Positions 10,165 through 19,773 of a stretch of 35,471 bases of DNA are shown here, one piece after another. The translations under genes and the position numbers were made by a program. The notes below the pieces were generated by a model that was not told where the DNA came from, did no database searches, and worked only from the letters and a program-made list of their open reading frames with translations. Positions within the stretch are counted from its first letter, which is position 1. Each line of letters starts with the position of its first letter. Source of the stretch: Sulfurovum sp. FS08-3 (lineage in GTDB: Bacteria > Campylobacterota > Campylobacteria > Campylobacterales > Sulfurovaceae); assembly GCA_000830175.1 (NCBI GenBank), contig JQIS01000001.1, forward strand, positions 1 to 35,471, in the 5' to 3' direction.

Positions 10165-10947
10165 CTACACCAACAAGGCATTGGCTAGATTTTTGTATGC
10201 CACACTTCCTTTGGAGGTAGCAGCGTAATTAATAACAGGCTGACCAAAACTAGGCGATTCGGCAATTTTAACATTTCGTGGAATAACAATGCACTCCTCT
10301 TCGCCTTTGACATGAAAGAGTTTGTCTTTGAAATGACGATCCAAATCGGCCAAAACTTGTTTGGATAGATTGTTTTGAGCTGAGTACATCGTGGGCAAAA
10401 AGCCTTTGATGCTTAGTTTGGGATTGATGGTTTTTTTGAGCAATGAAACGGTATTGAGCAGCTGTGCCAATCCTTCAAGTGCAAAAAATTCACATTGAAT
10501 AGGTATAATGACTGAATTGGCAGCACTCAAAGCATTGATGGTAATGGGTCCCAAAGCAGGAGGAGAGTCAATAACAATAAAGTCGTAACTCTCTTCAACA
10601 TCTTTGAGCGTGTTTTTAAGCATCAACTCTTTGTGTTTATTTTTGGGATTGTGAAACTCTTTTTCAATTCCAACGAGTCCAATATTGGAGGGGGCTAGAT
10701 GAAGTTTTTCAATATCACTTTTGAGTACAATTTCGGATAACTTTTTGCTCCCTGTTAAGACATGATAGATATTAAACTCATAATCGTTTCGGCTAAAGCC
10801 TAAGCTTGTAGTCGCATTGGATTGAGGATCGGCATCAATTAAGAGTACCTTTTTCCCACTATCGGCTAATGAAGCAGCAAGATTTACCGCAGTCGTTGTT
10901 TTTCCTACGCCACCTTTTTGGTTGGCTATACAAATAATCTCACTCAT
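10165..10947 (-). CDS. parA: ParA/Soj-family chromosome partitioning ATPase
   Basis: Deviant-Walker ATPase that moves or positions ParB-bound origins. The 260-aa protein starts MSEIICIANQKGGVGKTTTA, with the KGGVGKTT deviant Walker A at residues 11-18, LLIDADPQSNATTSLG as A', and DFIVIDSPPALGPIT as Walker B. The ATG overlaps the birA stop (ATGA), so translation is coupled. The soj-spo0J pair upstream of the ATP synthase genes is conserved in Campylobacter. Confidence 0.96.
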   Translation of the reverse strand: MSEIICIANQKGGVGKTTTAVNLAASLADSGKKVLLIDADPQSNATTSLGFSRNDYEFNIYHVLTGSKKLSEIVLKSDIEKLHLAPSNIGLVGIEKEFHNPKNKHKELMLKNTLKDVEESYDFIVIDSPPALGPITINALSAANSVIIPIQCEFFALEGLAQLLNTVSLLKKTINPKLSIKGFLPTMYSAQNNLSKQVLADLDRHFKDKLFHVKGEEECIVIPRNVKIAESPSFGQPVINYAATSKGSVAYKNLANALLV

Positions 10948-11579
10948 CTTAAACTATATATCCTCTTTTTGTTGATTAAAAGTGACCCGTCGTCACATAA
11001 AACAGCATCGTGTAAACTGATTTTTTGTCCCATAATATGTGTAGAAATATTTTTGTGATAGTCAAATTCTAACTTATACTTTCTAAAAATATGCTTCCAT
11101 TTTGGTTTTTTATCAAGTCTAGTTAGATACATTTTGAATACAAAAGTGGCTTCAACCCCGATAGGTAGAGTCTCAAAGCCTTTTTGATTTTTTTTCAAAT
11201 TGATACCCATACCACACACCAAATTCTTGCCTATCATCTTCGTGACAACTCCCCCGATTTTATTTTCACGATAGTAGATGTCGTTGGGCCATTTGAGCCA
11301 AATATTCGATTGAAACTCACTTAAAATCTCTTTCATAATATAGGCAAAATAGATCGAACTTGAACCCAACGGCAAATCATCGGGAAGCCAAGAGAGTGGC
11401 AAAGCAAACGAAAAGAGCAAGTCGCCTTTGGATGAATGCCATAGATTCTCACGGCTGCCAATACCTCCTGTTTGCTCACTGGTGATAACAGCAACGGGAG
11501 CTTGAAGTTGAGATTTTTCAAGAGCCTCTACAAGATAGTTTTGAGTTGAATCAAGTTGCTCAAACGATACAATCTCCAC
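10944..11579 (-). CDS. birA: Biotin-[acetyl-CoA-carboxylase] ligase, monofunctional
   Basis: Attaches biotin to the biotin carboxyl carrier protein through biotinyl-AMP. The 211-aa protein has the class I architecture: it lacks the N-terminal DNA-binding domain of E. coli BirA and starts directly with the catalytic domain. Visible motifs are the nucleotide loop TGGIGSRENLWHSSKGDLLFSF (in the family GRGRxxRxW, here G-G-I-G-S-R-x-x-x-W) and KWPNDIYYRENKIGGVV. The GTG start at 11579 has AGGGGG seven bases upstream, lies 20 nt inside fmt, and gives the usual short N-terminus EIVSFEQLDSTQ. The loss of one Arg in the nucleotide loop compared with GRGR is common in this phylum. Confidence 0.92.
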   Translation of the reverse strand: MEIVSFEQLDSTQNYLVEALEKSQLQAPVAVITSEQTGGIGSRENLWHSSKGDLLFSFALPLSWLPDDLPLGSSSIYFAYIMKEILSEFQSNIWLKWPNDIYYRENKIGGVVTKMIGKNLVCGMGINLKKNQKGFETLPIGVEATFVFKMYLTRLDKKPKWKHIFRKYKLEFDYHKNISTHIMGQKISLHDAVLCDDGSLLINKKRIYSLR

Positions 11580-12471
11580 TTTTTATCCCCCTGGCCACAC
11601 AATATGCTTTAGCCTCCATGGGCTTTTTGGATTGAGGCTGGAGTTTTTTGATGCGTACCTTTCCTTGCAAACACCCTACAACTACACCCTCTTTATCAAT
11701 GCTTAAAATCTCTCCTTCTTGATGGATACTCTCACTATCCAACAACTCCACCTCAAGAAGTTTAAGTTTCTCTTTCGTAAAAATATTAGGCCACCCCTCA
11801 TAGGCTCTGTATCGATTGTAAAGATCTTTGGCGTCTCTAAAATCAACCTCACCCGCTTCACGTTTAATTTTTTTACACAATGATGCCTCAACATCAAGCT
11901 GCCTAAGTGCTACCAATCCATCAAAACGCTCCAAAACATCCAATGTAAGTTTCGCAGCATCGTAGGTGAGTTGCTCCATTAATCCATTAAGGCACATAGT
12001 AGGAGGAATGTTAAAGTAGCGGTACCCCAAAATATCTCCCGTATCCAACCCTTCATTCATAAGCATAGCACTCACTCCTGTGTAGCTCTCATTTTCCAAT
12101 AAAGCTTGCTGCAAGGGCGAAGCACCACGAAATTTAGGCAATATTGAGGCGTGCAAATTGATACAAGGAGCTATATCTAAAATAGCTTTGGGTAGTATCT
12201 GTCCAAATGCAGCAACGATGATAAAATCAGGCTCTAGCTCACGGAGTCTATCGGTTAGCTCTTGCGATTTTAAGTTGTGAGACTGAAGTACCTCAATGGC
12301 GTGTTGCAGTGCCAACTCCTTGACGGGAGGTGGTGTTAAGAGCATCTTTCTGCCTGCTGGTCGATCAGGCTGAGTTAGAACTAAAACAACCTCATAGCCA
12401 TTGGTTTGAACAATAGCATCCAAAATCTCTTTGGCATAATGAGGCGTTCCCATATAGATAATTTTTTTCAC
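11560..12471 (-). CDS. fmt: Methionyl-tRNA formyltransferase
   Basis: Formylates initiator Met-tRNA using 10-formyl-tetrahydrofolate. The 303-aa protein starts MKKIIYMGTPHYAKEIL, has the folate-binding QPDRPAGRKMLLTPPPVKELA region, the catalytic site CINLHASILPKFRGASPLQQA (Asn-His-Ser/Asp set: N and H in INLHAS) and the downstream conserved Asp in GLDTGDILG. The start is GTG with AGGGG seven bases upstream. Its 3' end overlaps birA by 20 nt. Confidence 0.96.
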   Translation of the reverse strand: MKKIIYMGTPHYAKEILDAIVQTNGYEVVLVLTQPDRPAGRKMLLTPPPVKELALQHAIEVLQSHNLKSQELTDRLRELEPDFIIVAAFGQILPKAILDIAPCINLHASILPKFRGASPLQQALLENESYTGVSAMLMNEGLDTGDILGYRYFNIPPTMCLNGLMEQLTYDAAKLTLDVLERFDGLVALRQLDVEASLCKKIKREAGEVDFRDAKDLYNRYRAYEGWPNIFTKEKLKLLEVELLDSESIHQEGEILSIDKEGVVVGCLQGKVRIKKLQPQSKKPMEAKAYCVARGIKSGDCIV

Positions 12472-12531
12472 ATTTCACCCCTCTAAAAAACTAAAGGGAT
12501 TATAGCACAAAATTCTAAAGCCAAATATAAT

Positions 12532-13779
12532 TTAATTTTTAGCTGCGCTACCGAGATCCCACATGGGCATAAAGATACCCAACGCCAAAAGCGTTACCAA
12601 TACCGCAATAAAGAACATCATAATAGGTTCAATGTAGGCAGAGAGGTTATCAATAAGTTCAGTAAATTCACTGTAGTAGTACTCTGTAACCTTATCAAGC
12701 ATCGCATCAAGCTGTCCACCTACCTCTCCAGCACGAATCATCTGCAATAACATATTTTCATACAGTCCCGTCTCCACAAAAGAGTCCGTTAGGCTTTTAC
12801 CTCGTCCAATATTGGCTCCAATGCTTCCAAGCTTCTCTTTTAAAACCTCATTATCAACCATTCCAACAGCCGTACCCAAAGCCTCTGCTACTGGCAATCC
12901 TGATTTCACCAACTCACCAAAAATAAGATTGTAGCGGTGCATGGTTGAGAGGAAAATCGCTTTATTAATAAGATAAAATTTAGGACTAATTAACACCTTA
13001 TCGGTTTTATACTTATACTCTTTGTTGCTTTTATAGAAATAACCATGTGTCTTAATAAGAACCACCAAGGTGACAATTATATGAGGCAAATAGTTAGACA
13101 TATAGTGCTCAAGAAAGAGGAGCAGTCGTGTTGGAAAAGGTAGCTGAGCCCCCAATTGTTCAAAAATCTCTTTAAATTTAGGCACAACGGCCAAAATCAA
13201 AATCGAAAAGGCAATACCCATCGCTATTAGAGTCGTACGAGGTCCCTTAATTGCTTTTTTAAATTTCTTTTTATTATCTAAAATATCTCGCATAATTTCT
13301 GATAGCTTTCGATAAGCCCCAGAGATATTACCCGTTTTTTCTCCTAGTTCAGTCATTGCCACAACGACATTTCCAAAATCACTTCGATACTTATTCATCG
13401 AATCCGATAGTGATTTTCCTGCATTGATATCATCGCAAACACTTTGATAAATCTCTTTGAGTTTTGGATTTTCGGTATTTTTTGCGATCTCCTCAAGGGT
13501 ATCATTGATAGGAATACCCGCATCGGTCATAACCGAAATTTGACGAATGGTTGCAATTTTATCCTCTTCTGGGATTTTTCCCTCAAAGGATTTCTTAATT
13601 TTTTCAATAAAATCTGAAAAACTATCCTCAACAGGTGCAGCGGTCTCGGTGGCACGCACGACAACCGCTCCCTTAAATTGTCGTTTAGCCATCGCAACAG
13701 CAGCCATTTTGCTGTTAGCCTTGACCAACTCTTGAGATTTTTTACCCTTATTGATTAAATCTACATTAAAATATTTCAT
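12532..13779 (-). CDS. mshG: MSHA-type pilus assembly platform protein (GspF/PilC family)
   Basis: Polytopic inner-membrane platform of type IV pilus/type II secretion machines, which contacts the assembly ATPase. The 415-aa protein starts with a short soluble region (KYFNVDLINKGKKSQELVKA) typical of GspF, then has two T2SSF domains, about residues 65-190 and 270-395, each ending in membrane helices (TLIAMGIAFSILILAVVP; IMMFFIAVLVTLLALGIFMP). The conserved motif GEKTGNISGAY and its partner GEVGGQLDAML appear once in each half. ATG overlaps the mshE stop by one base. It is the last gene of the operon; fmt follows after a 60-nt gap on the same strand, which shows no strong hairpin. Confidence 0.9.
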   Translation of the reverse strand: MKYFNVDLINKGKKSQELVKANSKMAAVAMAKRQFKGAVVVRATETAAPVEDSFSDFIEKIKKSFEGKIPEEDKIATIRQISVMTDAGIPINDTLEEIAKNTENPKLKEIYQSVCDDINAGKSLSDSMNKYRSDFGNVVVAMTELGEKTGNISGAYRKLSEIMRDILDNKKKFKKAIKGPRTTLIAMGIAFSILILAVVPKFKEIFEQLGAQLPFPTRLLLFLEHYMSNYLPHIIVTLVVLIKTHGYFYKSNKEYKYKTDKVLISPKFYLINKAIFLSTMHRYNLIFGELVKSGLPVAEALGTAVGMVDNEVLKEKLGSIGANIGRGKSLTDSFVETGLYENMLLQMIRAGEVGGQLDAMLDKVTEYYYSEFTELIDNLSAYIEPIMMFFIAVLVTLLALGIFMPMWDLGSAAKN

Positions 13780-15515
13780 TACAACCTCGCTACTCTAAAG
13801 ACCTCTTCAACGGTTGTTTTACCCGCCAAAGCCTTTTCGATTCCATCAGCAAACATCGGCTTAAAACCATCTTTGTAAGCCAATTTAGTCATCTCTTCTT
13901 TGGAACCACCCGAAGCAATAAGTCTTCCAAACTCTTCACTAATACTCAATACCTCGCAAATCATCTCACGCCCTGCATATCCGCTATGATTGCACTCTTT
14001 ACATCCTTCACCTCGGTAGAATTGAAACTCCTCAGTTGTTATATACTCTTTAATTTCCGACAACACTTTTTCATTGAGCGTATCGGGGACTTTACAGTGA
14101 ACGCAGAGTTTTCGCACGAGCCGTTGAGCTTGAATGACCACCAAAGCACCACTTACCAAATAACTCTCAATTCCCATATCCAAAATACGCGTTACAGCAC
14201 TAATGGCATCGTTGGTGTGGAGCGTAGAGAGTACCAAGTGACCCGTTAGAGCTGCTTGAATAGCAATACGCAACGTCTCTTGATCCCGTATCTCCCCAAT
14301 CATGATTTTATCAGGGTCTTGACGCAAAATGGAACGCAGTGCTGCAGCAAACGTAAGTCCAGCAGCCACATTAACATGAACTTGTTGAAGACCCGCCATT
14401 TGATACTCGACGGGGTCTTCAACGGTAATAATTTTATCTCGAACATCCCTTAGGGCATTGAGTGCACCGTAAAGCGTTGTTGTTTTACCACTACCCGTAG
14501 GACCCGTAACCAATACAATACCATAAGGCACTGCGATACCAGCGGTAAATTTTTTATAGTTTGACTCACTCATACCAGAATCTTGTAAACGAATCATCGC
14601 CTTGGATTTGTCCAAAATACGCAAAACGATTGATTCACCATGAAGCGTAGGCAAAGTAGAAACCCGAAAATCGTATGGATTTCCTGCGACAGTGGTTGAA
14701 AAACGCCCATCTTGAGGTTTTCGTTTTTCTGCAATATCCAAGCTTGAAACCAGTTTCATCCGTGAAGCAAGTGGCGAAAATATATCTTTATCGAAGGTAA
14801 AGAGCTGCTGAAGCATACCGTCAATTCTTGCCCTAACAATACAGTTTTTTTCGGTTGCTTCTATATGAATATCACTCGCTTTAGAAGTAATGGATTGACG
14901 CAAAATAATATGAATAAGTTTTAATACAGCGGGATTATCCTCTTCGTTATCTTTTCCTAACTCTTTGAGGTCTCCTCGAATCTCCGCTACAAGCCCTTTG
15001 ACCGACTCATTGATTTCAAGTCTTTGAAGATACTCGTGAATTTGTCTAGGTCTTGCTATTCCTACATCTATAGGTTTTCGAGGAAAAATACGTTGCATTA
15101 CATCTTGGGCTTCCATATTAAATGGGTCAGCAAAAACAATCAAGATATTGAGTTCACTCTCTTCAACAGGAATCACTTCGTATTTGAGGAGTTGCTTATA
15201 GGGTGTTTTTGCAAAGAGATTCATATCCAAATCAATATCGTCGAGATCCACAAATTTTACTTTTAGCTCAGTAGCAACAAGCTGTAAAATTTTATTGACA
15301 TCCATACCCTCAATCTTCTCAAGATGACCCAGCGTAATAACCCCTTGGCGAATCTTTTTTGCCAAAAAATCTTCAACGGTATTAATATCAATAAACTTAT
15401 GTTCAACGAGATTTGCAAAATTAACCTTTTTGGGCGGTCTGCTTCGCACCAAAAATGAGATACTCTCTTTTTTTAAGAGTCCCTCTTTTAGCATCATCTC
15501 AATTAATTTAACCAT
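13779..15515 (-). CDS. mshE: MSHA-type pilus extension ATPase (GspE/PilB family)
   Basis: Cytoplasmic hexameric ATPase that powers pilus subunit assembly. The 578-aa protein has a GspE N-terminal (MshEN-like) region to about residue 160, Walker A GPTGSGKTTT at about 338-347, Asp box and Walker B around KIMIGEIRDQETL, the His box STLHTNDA, and the four-cysteine zinc element CVHC...CKEC in the C-terminal part. In Vibrio MshE the N-terminal domain binds c-di-GMP through repeats with the pattern RLGxxLV/LxxGLI; here the corresponding region is diverged (LIEMMLKEGLLKKESI), so c-di-GMP binding is uncertain. Confidence 0.93.
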   Translation of the reverse strand: MVKLIEMMLKEGLLKKESISFLVRSRPPKKVNFANLVEHKFIDINTVEDFLAKKIRQGVITLGHLEKIEGMDVNKILQLVATELKVKFVDLDDIDLDMNLFAKTPYKQLLKYEVIPVEESELNILIVFADPFNMEAQDVMQRIFPRKPIDVGIARPRQIHEYLQRLEINESVKGLVAEIRGDLKELGKDNEEDNPAVLKLIHIILRQSITSKASDIHIEATEKNCIVRARIDGMLQQLFTFDKDIFSPLASRMKLVSSLDIAEKRKPQDGRFSTTVAGNPYDFRVSTLPTLHGESIVLRILDKSKAMIRLQDSGMSESNYKKFTAGIAVPYGIVLVTGPTGSGKTTTLYGALNALRDVRDKIITVEDPVEYQMAGLQQVHVNVAAGLTFAAALRSILRQDPDKIMIGEIRDQETLRIAIQAALTGHLVLSTLHTNDAISAVTRILDMGIESYLVSGALVVIQAQRLVRKLCVHCKVPDTLNEKVLSEIKEYITTEEFQFYRGEGCKECNHSGYAGREMICEVLSISEEFGRLIASGGSKEEMTKLAYKDGFKPMFADGIEKALAGKTTVEEVFRVARL

Positions 15516-15532
15516 TCTATAGCCCCTTGAGT

Positions 15533-16288
15533 CTATTTTTTAGATAATTTTGCCTTATACTCTTCAAGTAATTTCCTAGCCCCCAAAGAGTTTGTCTTTT
15601 GAAGATAGGAGTCTAAAATATGTATTGCCTTTAGATACTCTCCTCGTGCTGCTTTTGCTTTGGCATAAATAAGCCAACTCTCTTCAGATTCATCATTGAG
15701 TTCATTGGCAATAAATGCCCACTCTTCAGCTTTTTTGTAATTCTTTTTCTCATAATATATTCTAGCCAAAAAGAGTGCATCTTCTGGGTCTTGTGATGTT
15801 GCAAATCGCTTTTCAACCTCTCGATAAGCATCAGAACTCTTTTTGATATGGATATACTTTTTCTCATGACGCTTCTCAATTTCATCTTCAAGTATCTCTT
15901 CGGGTGTCTTTTTATCAACCTCTGGAGCATCTTTAATCGAAGAGAAAAAAGGATTCGAGCTGTTTGTTTCATAAAGCGTATCATTGACATCAAATATCTC
16001 ATCGCTTACATTGAGTTCATCTTCGCTCTCATTTATATCAGGCAACGGCACTTCAACAACTTCACTACGATTATCCAATACAACAATCGTGGTATTGGTC
16101 TCTATTTTTTTAGGAAAATATCTTTCTGAAATCTGATCATAATAATACATTAAAAGAGTATTGACTTTTACTCGATTATTATAGTATAGAATCATTAACG
16201 CCACGACTATCACAAGCATAAACCATGGAATAGATTGCTTGATTTTATACTTAAGCCACTTTTTTTCCAACTCTTTCATATCATACAT
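15533..16288 (-). CDS. mshN: MshN-like membrane-anchored TPR protein
   Basis: 251-aa protein with a short basic N-terminus, one membrane helix (about residues 19-36, SIPWFMLVIVVALMILYY), an acidic linker rich in Asp/Glu/Asn (about 70-120) and C-terminal TPR-like helices (about 155-250, DPEDALFLARIYYEKKNYKKAEEWAFIANELN). This is the architecture of Vibrio MshN, and the position between the ExeA-like ATPase and the assembly ATPase matches. It overlaps the previous gene by 8 nt; an internal ATG at 16279 is a possible alternative start. The identification rests mainly on position and architecture. Confidence 0.7.
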   Translation of the reverse strand: MYDMKELEKKWLKYKIKQSIPWFMLVIVVALMILYYNNRVKVNTLLMYYYDQISERYFPKKIETNTTIVVLDNRSEVVEVPLPDINESEDELNVSDEIFDVNDTLYETNSSNPFFSSIKDAPEVDKKTPEEILEDEIEKRHEKKYIHIKKSSDAYREVEKRFATSQDPEDALFLARIYYEKKNYKKAEEWAFIANELNDESEESWLIYAKAKAARGEYLKAIHILDSYLQKTNSLGARKLLEEYKAKLSKK

Positions 16289-17090
16289 GAATATACCCCA
16301 ATCGAATAGCAGCCATCTCTATAAATTTTGTTGAAAATTTTTTGGGTTCAATTTTATAATGAGGCTGTGCTTCATAATACTCATAAATCTCAAAGATTTT
16401 AAACATCACCTTATTGCACTCTCTAAAATTTCCTTTTGTAAAACTATAGATAAGATGAATATGTTTATCCTTAATCGTATCGGCTATATCAAAATAGTTG
16501 CGCTTGAGTAGCTTTTTATGAATATAGGTCTTAAGCTCCTCTTTGGAGATATTGCGCAACTCTATAGTCTCCCAAATACGGGTTTGAAAATGCTCTTTAG
16601 CAATTAAATCCTCATTTTGGGTCTTATGAATAGAGATGACAAACTTGATAGCACCTGTATCGGAAAGGACTCTAATCTTCTCTAGCATCTGCTCATCATA
16701 CATTTGGGCTTCATCTAGCAAAATAGTAATCTCTCGTTTACCTCGAATGCTTTTGCAATAGTCTATCAGCGTTGTAAAATTCACTTCGGTATTTTTGGGC
16801 AACTCTTTTAAAGTAACCAATTTGAAAAACTTTCTAAAAAACTCTCTGGGTTCAATCGACGGAGCATCAAAATAGTGAATTTCACGTTGATACTTCAAGT
16901 TTTGGTAGATTCGATTGAGCAACACACTCTTGCCCGTTCCTGGACGACCAAAGAGAAGTATCATCTTAAGCGGTCGTGAGATGCTATCGAAGAGCGTATT
17001 ATAGGAATAAAGAGCCGATTCCAACTCTATATACTCATCGACATCAATCGTATCAACAAAGATGTTTTTTAATAATTTATAGCTACTCAT
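16281..17090 (-). CDS. mshM: MshM-like AAA ATPase (ExeA/GspA family)
   Basis: 269-aa AAA ATPase. Walker A GRPGTGKS lies at residues 48-55, Walker B ITILLDEAQMYD near 120-131, and a sensor-type FVISIHK follows. The family (ExeA, GspA, MshM) works with the secretin and helps it to insert or pass through the cell wall. It lacks the transmembrane and peptidoglycan-binding C-terminal part of ExeA, as does MshM. It overlaps mshL by 8 nt and mshN by 8 nt. Confidence 0.85.
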   Translation of the reverse strand: MSSYKLLKNIFVDTIDVDEYIELESALYSYNTLFDSISRPLKMILLFGRPGTGKSVLLNRIYQNLKYQREIHYFDAPSIEPREFFRKFFKLVTLKELPKNTEVNFTTLIDYCKSIRGKREITILLDEAQMYDEQMLEKIRVLSDTGAIKFVISIHKTQNEDLIAKEHFQTRIWETIELRNISKEELKTYIHKKLLKRNYFDIADTIKDKHIHLIYSFTKGNFRECNKVMFKIFEIYEYYEAQPHYKIEPKKFSTKFIEMAAIRLGYIHV

Positions 17091-18705
17091 TGTTCAATTT
17101 TTTATACCCTAAATCTTTAAGCGACATATCTTTTGAGCTTTTTATAATACGAGGCGTAATGATTATGACTAGCTCCTCAACCTTGTCTATATTCTCTTCT
17201 CGCTTAAAGGCATACTCAAGCAGAGGCAAATCTCCCAAAAGAGGTACTTTGCTAATGACTCGTCCTTTTTTGGTTGAGATTAAACCACCCAATATAGCAT
17301 GGTCACCATCTCGCACTGTAATAACCGAAGCAATCTGTCGTCGTATCAAATCGGGTGGAATGGTTCGTACTGCACCATCCGAAGCAACTGTATTAGCAGT
17401 ATCAGAAATGGATGGATTAATCTTTAGCGTTACCATTCCATTAGGAGCAATCTCTGGTGTAATATCAAGCAAGATACCTGCAAATACTGAACTCACTTGC
17501 TCGCCCTCTGTAGCTGTACCACCTGTGGTACCTGTCGTAGCTGTTGAAGCTTTGATTTTGTAAAAAAGCTCACGCCCGACACTGATTAATGCGGGTTGGT
17601 TATTCAATGTAAGCACTCTAGGTGATGAAATAGACTTGACGTCCCCTTGTGTTCCCAAAAACTTAACAACATCGGAGACTTCAGCGGTAGCTCCTACTTC
17701 AAAAATACCCGCTTGTTGAGGTACTGTATTTTCAGCAAAAGTAGTTTCCGAAAATGGAAAAGTTCCACCACCCTCACCTGTTAATCGTGTATAGCTTTGA
17801 ATATTCTTTTGATTCATAGTCATCGCATTGAGAGTAAAGTTTTGCAATCCATAAATTTGTGACCAATCAACTCCTGTTGTAGTCGAGTTATCAAACTCAA
17901 CACTTAAAATCCGTACATCAATCAAGACTTGTGATTTGAGCTGGTTGCTAAGCATTTCTATATACTCTTCTACTCTCTTAAGCTGCTGAGCTGTTCCCGT
18001 CACAGTAATCATACCCGCCGTTGGATTGACAATAGGAGCCAACGGATTATACTCCCAAACTTGACCATCAGGACCTGTCCATCCACTCCCCTCTTTGGTA
18101 AAATAGGTACTGCCATCTTCGGCACTTACAAGTATCTTTTGAATCTCTTTTTCAATCGTATCCCAAAATTCAAACGTATCATCACTCGTAATAGAGATAC
18201 CCGTTTCGGAGTTTGCACCACCACCTCCACCGCTTGTCGTGCCACCCGTTGTGCCACCCGTTGTACCCCCTGTAGCACCACCTGTAGCAGAGTTGCTTGA
18301 GTTGGCAATGGTTACATTAGCCTTTGAGCTTCCTTTTCTTGTGCCTGCAATATAATGGACTCGAAAAGTTTTAGTAGTAAGATAGGAGATACTTAATTTA
18401 TTCCCCTTAAGTGTATAGAGGAGATCATTATCAAGCAAAACAGTCTCCAAAAAACCCTGCAAAGTTGCATTTTCTAACTTCACATAGTAAAGACGTTTAC
18501 TTAATCTCTTTTTTGCTGCACTGTCTTTAACAATAAGTGTCAATCCACATGTATCAGCTAAATTCTCTATTGCATCGGCAATGGTCAATTCACTGTTCAT
18601 GGTTGCAGTGAAAAGTTTGGTCGAACACCCTTTTGCACTTGCACTGTTTGGCAATAACAGTATCATTAATAGTGATACTATTGCTAATTTTTTCAATCCA
18701 TTCAT
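17083..18705 (-). CDS. mshL: MshL-like outer-membrane secretin
   Basis: Outer-membrane channel through which the pilus or pseudopilus passes. About 540 aa. A signal peptide (about residues 5-24, ending SASA) is followed by an STN-type domain (ADAIENLADTCGLTL), a Gly/Thr/Ser-rich linker (about 135-165), an N-domain (PIVNPTAGMITVTGTAQQLKRVEEYIEML), and the C-terminal secretin domain with GTQGDVKSISSPRVLTLNNQPA and HAILGGLISTKKG...VPLLGDLPLL signatures. I chose the ATG at 18705, with AGGAG seven bases upstream; a GTG one codon earlier is the alternative. Length and signature match MshL. The linker is a likely site of length variation between strains. Confidence 0.9.
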   Translation of the reverse strand: MNGLKKLAIVSLLMILLLPNSASAKGCSTKLFTATMNSELTIADAIENLADTCGLTLIVKDSAAKKRLSKRLYYVKLENATLQGFLETVLLDNDLLYTLKGNKLSISYLTTKTFRVHYIAGTRKGSSKANVTIANSSNSATGGATGGTTGGTTGGTTSGGGGGANSETGISITSDDTFEFWDTIEKEIQKILVSAEDGSTYFTKEGSGWTGPDGQVWEYNPLAPIVNPTAGMITVTGTAQQLKRVEEYIEMLSNQLKSQVLIDVRILSVEFDNSTTTGVDWSQIYGLQNFTLNAMTMNQKNIQSYTRLTGEGGGTFPFSETTFAENTVPQQAGIFEVGATAEVSDVVKFLGTQGDVKSISSPRVLTLNNQPALISVGRELFYKIKASTATTGTTGGTATEGEQVSSVFAGILLDITPEIAPNGMVTLKINPSISDTANTVASDGAVRTIPPDLIRRQIASVITVRDGDHAILGGLISTKKGRVISKVPLLGDLPLLEYAFKREENIDKVEELVIIITPRIIKSSKDMSLKDLGYKKLNNE

Positions 18706-18709
18706 CACT

Positions 18710-19120
18710 CTACTCCTTTTGATCTAAGATATTTTTTTTCTTAAAAATAAATATCTGTTTTGTGCTGTTGTTGTCTGCCCGATAGAGTGTTACCACCCCA
18801 GATGCAATGTGCGATACATTGTAATCTGCAATCGTATCACCAACCTCCATCCATTTGCCATTAATTCTTGCTTTTTGATTAATCACTGCATCCACACTGA
18901 GTTTTATCTCTACCTTTTTGGGCTTAAAGACCACTGTTGTGGTTTGATTATCATCCTTTTGAACCGATACAAAGGGGTTTTCGGTATATTCTAGCTGACT
19001 CATATCAATACCTTTTCGTTTGTCACGAATCTTGTGTACCATCATCTTAATATCCTCTATTGATATACTACTACCCAACGCAAAAGAGACAAACGTTAAA
19101 AATAATACTATCTTTTTCAT
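18710..19120 (-). CDS. mshK: MshK/PilP-like periplasmic pilus assembly protein
   Basis: 136-aa protein with a signal peptide (MKKIVLFLTFVSFALG) and a C-terminal beta-rich part (VIQN/INQKARINGKWMEVGDTIADYNVSHI ... VVTLYR) resembling the homology-region domain of PilP and GspC, where an 'INGKxxxxGD' turn is typical. These proteins link the inner-membrane PilN/PilO subcomplex to the secretin. The call depends largely on its place between mshJ and mshL. Its start overlaps the mshJ stop by one base (TAATG). Confidence 0.65.
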   Translation of the reverse strand: MKKIVLFLTFVSFALGSSISIEDIKMMVHKIRDKRKGIDMSQLEYTENPFVSVQKDDNQTTTVVFKPKKVEIKLSVDAVINQKARINGKWMEVGDTIADYNVSHIASGVVTLYRADNNSTKQIFIFKKKNILDQKE

Positions 19121-19773
19121 TAGTGATTAATCCCCCACACTGAGATATTAATATCCGCCAAAGCATCGGAGGAGTTTTGATCAGAATAGATATGTGTAGC
19201 GAAAATATCCGTTACCAATACATTTTGTTCCAAATCATTAACAAATTTAACAATTCCATTATAATCCCCCTTGCAAGCAACGCTCACTTCGAGTACATAT
19301 CCAAAACTACCGTTGTTATCAATATTTTTATTGGTAATATTGGAAATAGCCACATCTCTTGTATCAGCCGTTGAGCTAATGGAGTCAATGAATTTAGACC
19401 AACTCTTTTTATTAAAAAGCATACCCGAGAGCTGTTTAAGGTTGAGATCTACAAACTTAATTTTTGCTTCAAAAGTGCTTATATCACTCTTTTTGGTTGA
19501 TATTTCTCTGTTTTTAGCTTTTACATGATAGTCTCTATCTCCACCAACAGTAATAGATCGAAGATACTCTTTTTGTTGGTCAATATTCTTTTTGATTTCA
19601 AGTTTTTGAGCTTTTGATGTCTCGTATTCACTTTGAGTGTAAGGCAAAAAGAGCATATAGGCTATAAATCCAATGATTCCTGCCACTCCAACAATAATTA
19701 AATAACTCTCGCTAGGCTTTTTGTGTTCAAAAAACTTATCAAGTGCTTCCATATTATCTGCAAACATCTTCAT
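19120..19773 (-). CDS. mshJ: MshJ/PilO-like inner-membrane pilus assembly protein
   Basis: 217-aa protein with one membrane helix at about residues 24-43 (LIIVGVAGIIGFIAYMLFLP), a coiled-coil segment (about 50-105) and a ferredoxin-like C-terminal domain (NGSFGYVLEVSVACKGDYNGIVKFVNDLEQ), the layout of PilO/GspM/MshJ proteins. It would dimerise with the PilN-like part of the product encoded upstream. Its ATG overlaps the mshI stop (ATGA). Confidence 0.72.
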   Translation of the reverse strand: MKMFADNMEALDKFFEHKKPSESYLIIVGVAGIIGFIAYMLFLPYTQSEYETSKAQKLEIKKNIDQQKEYLRSITVGGDRDYHVKAKNREISTKKSDISTFEAKIKFVDLNLKQLSGMLFNKKSWSKFIDSISSTADTRDVAISNITNKNIDNNGSFGYVLEVSVACKGDYNGIVKFVNDLEQNVLVTDIFATHIYSDQNSSDALADINISVWGINH

